A stretch of 64,000 nt of DNA from Linnemannia hyalina (GCA_019671135.1 JAHRHY010000004.1:1736001-1800000), one strand, 5' to 3'. Positions 46,730 through 59,074 are shown, counted from the first letter of the stretch. Numbers and translations: made by a program. Notes: generated by a model from the sequence alone, not told the origin.

Positions 46730-48534
46730 TATTATTACCTCAAGTACAATCACACCTTGCTTTGACTAAGCGTCCTATCCTCCTGGTTCATTTCACCTTC
46801 TCCTTGCCTCCTTTTCCCCTCTCTCCGTTGTACTTCCTTGCTTCAATACGACATTGCGAGTTAAAAAAAGGGTTACAATTTGTATCAACATCCAAGGAGG
46901 TCCACTTAACCCACGCATTGACCTGGAAAAATATTACTGTAGGTTCGAACTTGCCCTGTAACCTCACTTTTCCCTCATTCAACGGACACCACACGACCAA
47001 ACCATCTTGGCAACTTTGCAACTTCACAACACAATGTACAACGAGTAATTCAACTAGTCTTTACGCCTTTTCTACGTGATATTGATACGTCTGTTAAGAG
47101 AGACAGCTGAGAGGCATTACGGAACCATAAGCATAATTAACCTGTGGAAAAGGAGACTGGATGCATGAATGACACGTAATTCCTCCGACAAAGACTTTTC
47201 ATGCCATGAACAGTAGTATCTACGGACTGTTCAATGGACTCCAAGGAGAGTCAAACTTAAGAGCAACAATAGAAAAGACAGAAAAAAAGGAGTGCGAGAT
47301 GGAGCGATAGAGAAAGAGGTGGATTACTGATATGAATGCTTCTATGGACGGATCGATCCATGTCCTTCATGATATGGCTTCATTCTGGTGGTGGTTGCCT
47401 TTCGTTCTTTTGTTTTCAATTGGTTGATATGAGCTCTTTCTCGTGGTCGTGTTTGTAGACTGTGAATACAAGGGCTAAGTGGCTGGGTAAATAGTATCAA
47501 GCGAAAATGGAATTGGGTGGGTTGCTACTGTTGTCTGCTGTGTTTCGTTTTGTTCAAAGACAGCTAAGATGGGGATAGGGTTTTGGGTCCCTGTATTGTT
47601 ATTATTATTATCAATGAGTAGCCTCGCTCCAATGGATCGGATGCCCCAGTCGAAGTACTCTTGTTCTATTATTGAATAGATCGCATGGGCGACAATACCT
47701 TTTTCGAAGGCTTGTTCATTTCGCTGCTAATTTCGCTGACACACCTTTTGTCCATTTCGGGCCTCATTGATTCCATCACTCCACTCTGTGCCTTGATTTT
47801 TTCTCTTTCTCCATCACTCTCTCTCTTTTCTTCCTTCTCATTCATTCATCTCTCCTCTTTTCTTCTCATTCCTCTTCATCTCCATTCCCCTCACTCCTTG
47901 TTCCTCCTTCCTTCACCTCGGGCACACCTTCATAGTCTCCTTCTTCCTTCGCCTCTTGCACCCCCTCCTCCCATAACGACCCCTTCCTCCCATAACGACC
48001 CCTTCCTTCCTTCCCTTCTCCCTCACACCTCTCTTCACCGACCAAACCGCGACCTTACCGACCGAGCTGAGCCCGACCAGCTGGATCCCCTTCTTCCACA
48101 CCTTCCTTCCCTGGCTATTCACCTCTTCCATTCCCCCGATCCAATCCACTTTTTTCTATCTCTTCCAATTGCACCTTCCGCACCTTCTTCCGCTTGTCCC
48201 TAAAGTGTAAACGATAGAGATAGATATATCGTTATCATCCCTGCACAGACCCAACTAGTTTTACATTCCCTCGAACATCAACAAGCCTCGTCCTTTCTTG
48301 AACCCACCTCATTCTCGATATTTTTTCGCTGTTGCTTGGTGTGTGTCATTTTTTCACCTTTCTTTTTCTTCTGGATCTGTTTGTATTGTTTTGTTTGTTG
48401 TTGTTCCTCCTTCCCTCTTTCGCCCTTCTTCCTCCTCCCTCTCGCTCGTTTTTCGTTCGCTAACAGCAATTGGCTGACCCTAAAATCGTCACCTAGAACC
48501 CCACAAACCGCCTTCTCCCTCCAACATCTCCATC

Positions 48535-50849
48535 ATGAAGTCCGACAATTCTCCAACTCCCTCTCGTCGTACTTCCGCCAGCAGCCTTTCCAAATCAACT
48601 GCTCTGCAACAACTCCACCACCATAATCATCACCAACATAAGAACAGCGATGGTACTCAGGCAGACACCATCAAGATCCCTACCGACGGCTTTCACGACC
48701 ATAAAGACTTTCTAGGCGACAACAAGGAGGGCTGCTCTGAACCAGTCGGCATCCGATCGTTGACGCCAGGCGCCTATAGCCATGGCAATGACGGTGACGA
48801 CAACGACAGCGGCATCGAGAGTGAATATGACGAAAAGGAGTGCGCCAAACGTCGTTCAACAACATTGCCCGACGAGGCTCAACATGAAGTCTCTGACAAG
48901 GGACCAATCTGCTGCTGGGATGAGTTGCCCCCTTGGATGAAGGACAACCCAGCTATCATCACTGGATACCGTCGCCCCACCCACAACTACAGCAAGACCA
49001 TCGCATCATTGGGTTACCTCCACAACGAGTCTGGTGAGTGAACCAACCCCCTGTGTATCATTCCGCTCATTCCCACCACTTTAGCGCCGTTGGCTGGTTG
49101 TCCGTGAGAATGGGTTTGTTTTTCGCAACTTTATCGATAACATCATAGATGGGGGATGAGATGAGACGGCGTGCTAGGCGTGGGGAATGTGCGCACATTT
49201 TTCTGGTCAAGAAAAAAAGAACGGGATGTGAAAAAGCAAAAAGGGTGGTTGCCTTCTGCATGTGTTCTTTTTTTTCCCTCACCCGACTTGATACCATGCG
49301 GAGCAGTTTTTTTTTCTTCTGCAAACCAAAACAGAGTGTTCCAGTCCCAACGACCTCCACTTCCTTGTGCTTTTTACCGTGGGCGATGTACCTTGTGGGC
49401 ACAATTAACCGTGGTGTACCACCGCTGAATTGAAGGAGAGCAGCGACCTCATTTGGGTCCCGAGTCTACGGCCAGATAAGCATTCAACTTTTACAAGATG
49501 GAATTTCATTTTGCTCACCTATTCTTGTACCTTATTTTGCTCTATTCACGTTGTTTCTAGTCAACATCTGGTCGCATCTCCTTGGTGCAATCATATTTGT
49601 CATCGTGGCCCCCATCTCGTACTTCAAGATCATCGGGTTGCTTGATGCCATCCATTGGACTGATGTCGCAGTATTTTATGCGTTCCTGGCCGGAGCCATC
49701 ATCTGCCTCTCCATGTCAGCCAGCTTTCACACTTTTTGCTGTCACTCTGAAGCCGTAAGTCATATCTCACTTGTCCCACATTTTGTAGGAAGGAGGGATT
49801 CTATGAATGATGGTTAATTGCTCAAACTCATTTATCCTGTGTGTTGCCCAATTAGGTCGCCTCGCAATGGAATCGCTGCGACTATGTCGGAATTGTGTTC
49901 TTGATCGTGGGTTCCTTCTACCCGGCCATCTTCTACGGTAAGAAGAAACTTGAACAACAGAGCATTCCTTAAACAGTTCAAGATCAGAGCCACTATGCAC
50001 ACTACAACAACTCAGATCTAGGACATTTGCTAACGCCAGTCATTGAGACAAATCTATATTCTTTCATTTCCATCTCTCGATCTCAACCATTTAGGATTCT
50101 ACTGCCACAAGACGTGGCAGATCATGTACATCTCTCTCATTTCCATCTTTGGGGCCGCCACGATCTTTGTGGTGATGCGTCCAAAGTTCCGTACGCCCCA
50201 GTTCCGATGGGTCCGGTCAGGATTGTTCCTTGCCATGGGTCTTTCAGGCCTGTTCCCCATCGTCCATGGAATTGTTCTTTATGGGGTAAGAAATAACGCA
50301 TGTATGCATGTGTATGTATGAGCCCCCAATGTGGAACCTATGGGGGTGTTTGTCACCCAAGTCTCATGTGTTTTTTCATCCAACATTTTCTCATGCATTG
50401 GCTGTTTTTCCTTGATTGCTATTTCTAGTTTGCTATGGCTCAACGCGCAGTCGCGCTCAACTACATGTTCTGCATGGGTGCAGCGTATGTTATTGGCGCC
50501 TTGATCTACGGAAGCCGTGTCCCCGAGTGCTTCTTCCCCGGCAAGTTCGACCACTTTGTAAGTTGTACTTGGCTCTTTTCGAGAATGAGAAACAGACGCC
50601 ACCAGTACTTTGTTGAGCGGTGTGTTTCTTAGATTAACTGATTTGATGTCTTTGTTCTTTTTTTCCTTGTTAATCGCTGAATGGATGAATAATCAATAGG
50701 CGGCATCGCATCAGATTTTCCATATCTGTGTTTTGATCGGGTGCGCCATTCACTTTTTCGGCGTGACAAAGGCAATGACGTTTTGGCACCAGTCCAACCA
50801 CAGCTGCGACGTCCCCCTTGAGACCTTGAAGGCAATGTTTGTCAACTGA
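48535..50849 (+). CDS. PAQR/Izh family seven-helix membrane protein (adiponectin-receptor-like)
   Basis: Exons 48535..49033, 49561..49754, 49856..49937, 50095..50285, 50429..50557 and 50700..50849 give 414 aa, all in frame. The N-terminal ~130 residues are disordered with a His-rich stretch (HHHNHHQHK). The PAQR core follows: ITGYRRPTHNYSKTIASLGY, LHNESVNIWSHLLGAIIF (the E/N/WSH signature), SMSASFHTFCCHSE (zinc His), DYVGIVFLIVGSFYPAIFYG and the final SHQIFHICVLIGCAIHFFGV with the other His ligands. Fungal members (Izh/hemolysin III type) affect zinc, sterol and lipid homeostasis. Intron 1 is 527 nt. The final residues (LKAMFVN) are short and cytosolic. Ligand and enzymatic activity are not predictable from sequence alone. 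Confidence 0.92.
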
Positions 50850-51308
50850 ACACTTCACATTCCTTTCCCTCTTATACCACCACTTCTTCACACATCCATC
50901 TTGTCACATAGAAACAGACTCACCGTGTTCTATCATCCACCTCATCGCCCTCTCCTGCCATCACTTTGTATTTTTACTCCCTTCTCTTCGCATTGGATAC
51001 TTCTTGTTGCAAAATAATAAACGCTGCGGTCCCCCGGCGCATTAAATACCATCTTTCAATTGGTTAGAACCACATGGAAGATTTTTGTGTGAATGACAGT
51101 AGATGTCAAGACCTGCGCCACCAAAAAGGGCTTATCTAGCCTTTTGTTGTGAAATACGCTCCACCCTTCCCTTGTGCGTTGTGACTCACTTTTCTTCTCA
51201 GTTGAGTCGTGCCTGAATAAAATGGCCGTTTTGGCTCCAAGGACATCTTCTCCATCACTTCACCTTTATCATCAACTTTCAGCCCCCTCTACACAAGCTA
51301 CAACAACC
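50850..51308. other. Intergenic between PAQR and GNAT genes (tandem)
   Basis: Contains AATAAA at 51016-51021 for PAQR and a short pyrimidine-rich leader before the GNAT ATG. Nothing else is seen. Confidence 0.55.
51016..51021 (+). terminator. Poly(A) signal AATAAA of the PAQR gene
   Basis: AATAAA lies 167 nt after the stop at 50849. Confidence 0.45.
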
Positions 51309-52083
51309 ATGAGCTACATTGTCCGCTTCGTCGAAACTCCAGAGGACCTGGCCAAATGCCACGATGGTAACTCTCCATTCCTCTTTCGTGCAATGGTCAT
51401 TCGGACTTTTTTTTTTCATTCTGTTCGGTGTTACTAAATGGCGCTACTGCTTTTTATCCTACTTTGAATTTAGTCCGCCTCAAAGTCTTTTCGGATGAAC
51501 AAGGATACGACAGAAACGAAGAGATTGACAAGTAAGGAGAATGACTCTATGATATTATTCAGCACCTATGGAAGAGCCCAGCTGCATGTGGATCGGGCGC
51601 TCTTTGTCCACAGTGGAGACATTCTCAATCTTGATCAAAAAAAAAAAAAAAGAAAAAAAAAAAAAAGGTCACCAACTGACCAACACCCACAACTTCCTTT
51701 CTCTCCACCTCCACCACCTACCCACCCTTCTCAACCAAAACAAAAGGATCGACTCGGAATGCTTGCACTGGGTAGCGGTCGACGCCACATCCAACGAAGG
51801 CGTCGGAACCGCCCGTCTTTACAAGTACTCCCCCATCCTCGGCAAGGTCGGCCGTGTCGCCGTCCTCTCGAGCACCCGCGGGTCCGGACTCGGACGTTTG
51901 GTCATGGAGGCCGTTGAGAAGTACGTTATTGAACACACAGAGTTGGAGAAGTTGGGATTGTCTAGTCAGGTGCCTAGGAAGGGGTTCTATGAGAAGCTTG
52001 GGTATGTTGCTTCTGGGGATGAGTACCCAGATGAGGGGCAGCCGCATATTTATATGGAGAAGACTTTGCCCGCCAAGAAGTGA
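51309..52083 (+). CDS. GNAT family N-acetyltransferase (ElaA-like)
   Basis: Exons 51309..51366, 51474..51531 and 51747..52083 give 150 aa. The N-terminus joins across two splices into VRLKVFSDEQGYDRNEEIDK, then ECLHWVAVDATSNEGVGTAR. The acetyl-CoA pyrophosphate loop is in LSSTRGSGLGRLVMEAVEKY (R/QxxGxG/A form). The C-terminal strand-helix is VPRKGFYEKLGYVASGDEYP with GQPHIYMEKTL. The order and size fit a stand-alone GNAT enzyme of the ElaA type. The acceptor substrate is unknown. Intron 2 (215 nt) contains two long A-rich runs near 51,638-51,666. The third exon acceptor (caaaag) is weak but is the only one that keeps the frame. Confidence 0.83.
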
Positions 52084-52301
52084 GACCAGGATACCAGAGT
52101 GGAGGAAGGGTCTCACCATGATTAAAAGAACCTTTTAGACAGTCTTAGCTGGGATTGCTGCTGCATGGACCAGGATATGCAAGTTTTGTTATATTGAGGC
52201 GCGTTATTTATTTTTGTCGGTTTTTTGGTGGTGGGGATAAAGAAGTGAAAACTAAGGAATCAAGGAAGAAGAGGTATTATGGCCAACGGCTCCGTCTGGT
52301 A

Positions 52302-52547
52302 TTAAGAACGGTAAGATGGGTTCAAAGTCTTTGAGAGGGCATACATCAGAGGCTCGTCAGCGTGGAACTGCAGAAATGGAAACCAGACTTTCATGTCCGC
52401 CACGATCTTGTTTTGATAGAGTTCGAGCGCTTCCTCTCGGGACTTGCCAGCGAGGGGTAAGGCATACACCTCCTTGTGATTCTTGACTTTGCACTTCGGA
52501 TTGTCGCACTTTACCATGGTCTTCGTTATAATTAAAGTCTTCGTCAT
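52302..52547 (-). CDS. Small conserved-looking hypothetical protein, 71-81 aa
   Basis: An uninterrupted frame starting at ATG 52547 or at the better-context ATG 52517 (gaccATGG). It contains one CxxxxC pair (VKCDNPKCKVKNH), then a helix-prone region (SREEALELYQNKIVADMKVW) and a short C-terminus (ALSKTLNPSYRS). It is convergent with the GNAT gene, 218 nt away. I do not recognise the family. It could instead be the last exon of the damaged gene just upstream, but no suitable acceptor was seen. Coding status rests on length, start context and plausible amino-acid composition only. Confidence 0.4.
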   Translation of the reverse strand: MTKTLIITKTMVKCDNPKCKVKNHKEVYALPLAGKSREEALELYQNKIVADMKVWFPFLQFHADEPLMYALSKTLNPSYRS

Positions 52548-52689
52548 TTATTATTTTCCAAGTAACATACAACAAAAAGAGAGAGGATGTGAGTACAGCT
52601 GCTGCTAAAAATACAAAATGGGAACACAAGCACAACATTGCAGATGGATGGATGTGCCACATTGCTGCCTACTAGTGGCGAGGGTGAGT

Positions 52690-53135
52690 TGACACTCTCC
52701 TCAGGGCTGGGAGTAGGCAGTTGAGGCGAGGGAATGATGGGTTCTGGGACTGGCTCAGATGAGATGGGTATGCCGGGTTTGTGGAGGTGATAGTAGTATG
52801 ATGCTCCCGACGGTTACTTTTTGAATGTATTCTTCTTGCATGTTGCTCAGTTGATCGTCGTTCCACTGCAATAAGTGATTGTCTATGTACACAGGAAAAA
52901 AAAGGGGAAAAGGGAGCCATGAGATACCAATATCATTGACTCCATTGAAGCACCCCAATGTTGCGCTTTCTGACACAAAGAAGCGCATACCTTTGGGTCA
53001 GTCTAGTGGGTTCGGCTGTTCGGTCTTATTTTCTACTTTATTCTTGTCCTTGCTCTGAGCTTCTGGCGAAACGTTTGGCGTGAGGATGGCTGGCGAAGCA
53101 GCTGTATGAGATCAACCTGGTTGACGTGATCCTTG

Positions 53136-53169
<34 letters not shown>

Positions 53170-53726
53170 AAGATCATCAGGATAGCCTGTCCTGCAGACT
53201 TTGAGACACTGAGTTCTGTTGCCTTTCAGCCCGCCGCATCGGCGGCGTATCCAGTTTCAAGTTAATGAGGAATAAAATGGTTTATTAGGATATCTTTGGT
53301 AGAGTCTGTCCTTGTTTTCTTACACTCAGAAAGCAGCCTCTAAAGATACCAACCTGGTGCGTTTCGAGAGGGAAGTATCCCCTGAGGAGCAGGTATTGTC
53401 CTCGGCGACAATGGTTCCATAGTTGTTATTAAGGTGTCATCCTTTTGAATTTCTTGACGCGAAGTAGAATCGACCTGGATAAAAGCTTCTTCTTGGTCGA
53501 CACTTTGTCGAACTTGACCTCCGCTTCTGAGCGAGCTTATCCTAATATGTTTCGCGTACTTCGATTAAAGTTTCGTGATGGATTGCTGGCGGGGATAAAA
53601 GGCTTTATGTCCTGTTGGTCCTTTCTGATGGTAATAGAGACTTGGATAGTCGACAAGGGCGGGGTGATGAGGAAAAGGAAATGGAGTCCCACCATGCTCT
53701 CCAATTGAGGGGCTTTGCATTGATCA
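52690..53726 (-). pseudogene. Decayed multi-exon gene of unknown family
   Basis: Several protein-like segments lie in order on the minus strand but do not join. Segment 1 (53726 to about 53,570) starts MQSPSIGEHGG and runs into an in-frame TAA. Segment 2 (to 53350) resumes in the same frame and ends at a good donor (GTATCT). Segment 3 (53135..53033), after a T30-AG acceptor, switches frame after about 15 codons and then stops before a clear donor at 52990. Segment 4 (52920 to about 52,690) includes LLQWNDDQLSNMQEEYIQK and needs a one-base shift at a GGG to continue into a Pro/Glu/Ser-rich tail. At least three lesions suggest a relic or a poorly assembled region. I do not recognise the product. 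Confidence 0.4.
53138..53167. repeat. Poly(A) tract, 30 nt (poly-T acceptor tract on the minus strand)
   Basis: An uninterrupted homopolymer. On the minus strand it directly precedes AG at 53137-53136 and would serve as a very long polypyrimidine tract. Confidence 0.9.
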
Positions 53727-56565
53727 CAGATCAAATGTCTAGGTCGCCTTTTTGTGCCTACACGCCCACGAGAAAGGAAATAGTAAGAAACCACGCGTAT
53801 ACAGAACCCCCCTAGTGCAAGATCTCACACCGTTTGTTGGCGCGACTTTGTCTCTCAAAACATTATAGGCGTTGGTGTGGTGGAGACAAATCTAAAGCCC
53901 TTCCTAAGTCCAACACAGCGTGCCGTGACGACAAGAACGACAGCATAACCTAACGGATACATACCCATCGCCGCCTTCGGACGTCATTGATATCCTTGTG
54001 GTTTTAATTCTACCACATGCATGGTATTGCGAAGCCAAACGGGCTCTGCCAACCGAAAGAGAGAAAAATAAACAAAAATCCCAGCCGAATACAAAACAAG
54101 TCAGGCTAAACACTCCAGGCGGACACTCAACTCCTGTAGTCCTGTACCAGTTGAAGATACTTGACCTTATGTGGAGGCCAAGGTCAAACATAAACCAACT
54201 CAGCGAGTGATGGTGGAGAGAGGAGAGGCGAGAGGAGGCGAACGAATATATGTCAGGGTTAGCTAGCAGCATGTGGCATAACAGCAGGGTAAAGTGACAA
54301 TATTCATGTGGATCTATTGGGCCATCATTTTGTTGAGGATAGAGATCCACGGCGGCTGCTATAAAGCTAGTGGAGAGGATGCACATGCCATTAAATTGCT
54401 GCATTGAGGAAGATGAAGAATAGTCCTCGGCTGACTTCAAGGTTTTTTTTTGTTTTGCTGGATCTGTGTTTTTGTTTTTGAATAAGGAACGTAAGGAACG
54501 TAACAACAATAACAACAAAACAACAAGAGCCTGCACTCCAACAGCCATCATATACAAAAGGGGCGGTTGGTGCCATCCGAAATGACGATGCTATCATTGC
54601 TTACCAGGATGGTCATAGCTGATGGATAGTCTACCTCGACAATAAAAAAAAAGGAGGATCTAGACAGGGGAATGACATGTGTAATTGTGGCAATTGAGGT
54701 GTTGTCCCTGAACAATTCGTGATACAGACACAATCAAGAAAAGTTGAGGACTTAACAGAGACAGCCGATTCTCTTTCTCATCTTGGTCGAGAGCAAACGT
54801 GGTTCAAGAACAATAAGAGAAGACAAGAGAGATGCTTGGTCCTTTCCTGTGTTGATCCGAATTTTCTTGTTTATCCCTTCGGCTGCCACCTTACAAAGGC
54901 ACCAACAAACAAACAAACACACAAAAAATAGCACCATGACGCCTGCATATTTTTGTTTATCCCGCTGCCTAGTTTATGCATTTGAAGTACAAAACCGTAA
55001 TAAGGACAACTGTGTACTGTACAACAATGCCGTTTGTTATTGAACCCTGGGAAAGTAGAAGCTCGCGTTGTAATGCATGTATCCTTGTGCAAACATACAA
55101 AATATCCATCACTCGACCTAGCAAAAAATCCTCTTCAACAGAAAAACGTCTTTTCATTACACCTGATCGTAATAATGTGGGTTGTGGAGGAGGGCGCAAC
55201 CAGGAGGGCGCTCGGGAGTGGTGGAGGAAGAGGAAGGGGTGCTCAATTATGTGGGCCAGCAACTCCGGCAGCCTGGAAACCTTGTTCACCCATATCGTTG
55301 TTCGTTTTTCTCCACTGGGCCAATGGTCGCAATTTGAATCACCCCATAACGCTCTCTCTCTCTCCCACACGGAGGCGGACGAATGCTTACTGTACTGATG
55401 AACAAACAGGCGTATTCATATGTTTCGCCGGACTCTCTGTGAGAAAAGAAAGGACCATGGGCCTCTCTCCTTCGCTTGACTCTGAGATCCAAAATATGCA
55501 GAGCCAAGGCGCAACTGTGGATACAAAAAGGCGAATGGCTAGTTGCCTGACTATCACTCGTGTTAAACATCTGCATTGTAGCTGCTCACCCGCTTTATTC
55601 TTTTTCAAATCAGTCAGAAGGATTAGTTTTCAAAGAAAACTTTGCGAGAGAAGGAAAAGAAGATTGCTCTCAGGATTCTCTTCAACAGGCAGTGATGGCA
55701 TGGGATGGGATGCTCTCTGGTTTTTTTTTCTTCACTCCCCTGATCGCTTCCAGCCAGTAGAATCCTCCCCCTGGCTTGCCTCTAATTCAGGCCCAATCCC
55801 CTCAAACTCGTCTGCCTCACAAACGAAAACGAGGCTCTGTTACTTCGAATGAACCTTCGTTGAGCTGGTTCAAACAACAACGTTAGCGAAACCTCGATCA
55901 AGAAAAACAAGACAGCGTTCGGATACAATAGATACATAGAGTTTGAATACAAAGTGCCGATATAAAACAACTAACCGGCCCCAGTGGAGGAAGAGGAATG
56001 GGTGAGCTGACAAGTCGCAAACAACACTGAGCAAAGCATATGAGAGAGACAAAGAATGAACAATGTGGTGCGAGAGAGAGAGAAATAAGAATATGGACAC
56101 AGTGGCCAACTCATGTCATTATTATAATTGTAGGCTACTTGTTTGGGTGTATTCTGCTTATTCTGCATTTGCCCGGTTCTGTCTCTCTTGGTTCTTGATT
56201 GTTCTCTTGTGGTTGATCTCTCTTGGTACCCCTCCTCCCTCCTCTTTTCTTGTCTTTTCTCTTTCCCTCTCTTTTCTTTTCTTTTCCTCTTTTCTCTTTT
56301 TGTCCCTTTGATCCCGATCGACCGCCCCTTCCGTCGCCAATCCTCTCCTTTACCCCTCGATCCTTCCCCCCTTCCATCTTCCACAGACCCTCTCTCCCCC
56401 TTCGGTACCTGGATCCCACACACCTCATCCTCCGACCCTCTCACTCTCAACCTTCACATCCCATCCTCTCCTCCCTTTACGACTCATACCCCTACCCCCT
56501 TAGATCCTATTGTTCTCATCAGCACCCACCAGTCGATCTACACCGAACACTAATTTTCATATATC
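53727..56565. other. Gene-poor 2.8 kb stretch upstream of the DUF3712 gene
   Basis: No recognisable gene. A minus-strand MTSEGGDG start with a good donor (near 53,985) might be a lost first exon of the relic gene. A 272-codon plus frame at 55034-55852 and a 217-codon minus frame at 53904-54557 are open but unrecognisable. The last 400 nt (56,150-56,560) are strongly pyrimidine-rich, the likely leader of the DUF3712 gene. Confidence 0.45.
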
Positions 56566-59074
56566 ATGTCCACGGGATCCGGCGAGCACCTCACAGAAAA
56601 GGCTGCAGCACACAAGGCATCCTCCTCCTCGGAGGATCTCCCTTATTCGGCCAAGGAAACGGAGTACAATGATGACAATGATGATGGCTTTGACGAGTAC
56701 GATGAGGAGCATGGTCACGCTGCCGAGAAACGCGTCCGGTTCTACAAGACCAAGCGTTTCTGGATCCGGTGCCTTGTCATCCTCGTCATCCTCCTTGCCA
56801 TTCTCATCCCCCTTATCATCTTTGTTATCCTCCCCAAACTGGTTCAGTCCATCGTCAACCACTCTGAGATGTCGATGAACCAGCTCAACATGACTGATAC
56901 CTCTGAGACCAGTATGAAGGTCTCCCTTACCGGAGGCATCTCCAATGCCGGTATCTTCCCAGCCACGATCGAGTTCCCCGAGCCCATCATTGTCTCGTGG
57001 GAGGGCCACCAGCTCGGCAGCATGAAGATGTCTGCCGTTAAGGCCTCTGGCGGCAGTGCCGCCATTGTCGACTCTACTACCTTCACCATCATCGACAAGG
57101 AGGCCTTTGGCACTTTTGCCAAGGAGATGGTACGCTCACATTGTTTATTGCCTTTGTTAAAGGAGTGTGATGCTTGAAATTTAATATGATTCTAAGATTC
57201 TGTACTCTCCGAATCGAATTGTTGCTGACTGTTGCGAAATAACGCTATTGTTATAGTTGTCGATCGAGAACTTCACCTGGACCTTGACCTCCACCGTCCA
57301 GGTCCACGCCATCGGCCGTGTCATTAAGGACATCAAACTCACCAAAGAGCTCAAGATGCTCGGCATGAACGGCTTCGGCAAGGTCACCATCGACTCCTTC
57401 ACCATGCCCGGTGATGCCCCCAACAACGGCGGTGCCTACGTCCGCCTCGTCACCTCCATGAACAACCCCTCGCCCATTGGTATGGTCCTCGGAACAATGG
57501 TTCTCGACATGTTTTATCAGGGCACTTTCCTCGGACAGGTCACCGCCCAGAACGCTGTCCTTGTCGGTGGCTCACCCTCTCCTTTGGTTCTCGAGGGTAT
57601 CCTCGTCCGCCAGACCAACCAGACCGACCTCGACAACGTCTCCGTCTTGATGTCCAACTTCTTGGGCGGTAAGGTCACCATGACTAGCGCCAAGGGTGTC
57701 TCTGTCAAGCCCGACGGTGTCACTGCTGTCTCCTGGTTGAGCAACGGTTTGATGGCTCTCACCCTCAGCGTCCCTCTCGTGTCCCCCATTCCCTTGAACG
57801 TCATTAGTGACATCAACATCAAGGATATGGGCATGGTCTTCAACCCTGCCAACCCCTATGCCCCCACTGCCAGCTCCAACACCGTCACCGCCGGTTTCAA
57901 GCTTCCCTTCAATATCACCGTCGGTATGACGAACGTCAGCAACACCATGTCCATCCACTATAAGGGCAAGACTCTCGCCAACATTGATACTGCCGTCTGG
58001 GCAGAGGCTCGCTCAGACATTGCTGCTGGTATCATCACCTTTGGCTTACCCCCTTCGCCTCTCGTCGTCCAGGAAGATGCCAAGGAGGAGTTTGGCCAGT
58101 TCATCGCCGACTTGACCGTTAAACAGGAGCAGAGCTTTGCCGTCTCTGGTCTTGCAAGCGCCATCTCGACCACTCCTATTGGCACCGTCAAATTGACTGG
58201 CATCCCATTCAACTCGAACGTTACCATGGCCGGTCTCAACTTTAACGCTATCGATGCCGCCGTCACAAACGTTGTTGTCAGCGGAGGAAACGAGGACCAC
58301 ATCATCATGAACCAGACTGTGTCCCTCCCCAACGCCTCCAACTTGACCGTATCTGGAGGCAGCGTTCTCTTGACCGTCTACGACAAGGTCACTGACCAGT
58401 ACCTCGGAGAACTTTCCATCCCCAACTTGAACGTCGTCCCCGGCGCCAACCCCACGCCTACCAATTTCCTCTTCCACCCCAAAAACGCTACCCTCCGCGA
58501 CCAATTCTTGAGCGAGTACCTTACTGGCGTTGTCTTCCCTCTCAAGGTTGTTGGCACCAAGGAGTCGACCGCTACTGTTGAGTTGCAGCAGGCCATGTCC
58601 CAGGTTACCATCTCGTCCTCCGTTCCCGGAATGATGCCACCACCCAACCTGGTTGTCTCTGGCACAGCCGTCTCGAACATTGGCACCTTGGTCGGCAACC
58701 GTCAGACCATCACCACTGTCAACATGATCAACCCTTTGGCCACCGACCTCTACATCAGTGGGCAGGTTACCCAGGTCACCTGGAAGGGTAACTTCTTTGG
58801 CACCATCGATGCCAAGTACGAGCAAGTCGTCCCTGCCAAGGGTAGTGCCAGCACCCCTTCGCTGATCTTGCAGCACCCCTCTGGTCTCGACTTTGGTCTC
58901 TTCTTGACAACACAGTTCGTCACCTCGTACCCCCTGATTGCTTTTGGTGGCGCTATGGTTCCTTTTGACTTGGATGTTTTGATGAGTGTCCGTGTTGGAG
59001 GTCCAAACGGATACCCTGCTACCATCCACTACAGGCAGACCCAGGAGATTCTTACCAAGATGTCTCTGTTCTAA
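56566..59074 (+). CDS. DUF3712 / LEA-2-like membrane protein, Tag1-like candidate
   Basis: Exons 56566..57129 and 57257..59074 give 793 aa; the single intron is phase 0 and 127 nt. Residues 1-63 are acidic and hydrophilic. A single strong membrane helix spans about residues 66-90 (WIRCLVILVILLAILIPLII), making a type II protein with about 700 residues outside. The large domain is a tandem array of beta-rich units with many Asn-X-Ser/Thr sequons (NFTW, NVSV, NMTDT, NASNLT), expected in a glycosylated luminal region. This layout matches fungal DUF3712 proteins. Yeast Tag1, a vacuolar membrane protein needed to end autophagy, has the same plan, but the link is by architecture only. C-ending codon bias suggests strong expression and explains long antisense frames. 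Confidence 0.82.

Larger units (their letters stand above)
45010..48534. other. 3.5 kb divergent intergenic region
   Basis: No recognisable gene. It holds a (GA)n repeat at 45116-45136, a CTC repeat at 46702-46729, two pyrimidine-rich tracts (about 46,620-46,860 and 47,780-48,470) and a 19-nt direct duplication (ctcccataacgaccccttc) near 47,965-48,005. Long open frames in the pyrimidine-rich tracts (for example 47685-48203) are composition effects. It must contain promoters for the DH-like gene and the PAQR gene. Confidence 0.55.

Noticed and set aside
46940..46960. GGTTCGAAC resembling a tRNA B box
   Set aside because: No matching A box at the right distance and no cloverleaf stems around it.
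46468..47079. 203-codon frame with poly-Tyr and poly-Pro runs
   Set aside because: Made of microsatellites and pyrimidine tract; not supported as a gene.
47685..48203. 172-codon Leu/Ser/Pro frame before the PAQR gene
   Set aside because: Produced by a C/T-rich leader that lacks stop codons; it has no protein-family character.
53904..54557. 217-codon minus-strand frame
   Set aside because: Low-complexity start and no motif; it overlaps a promoter-like tract and another possible exon in a different frame.
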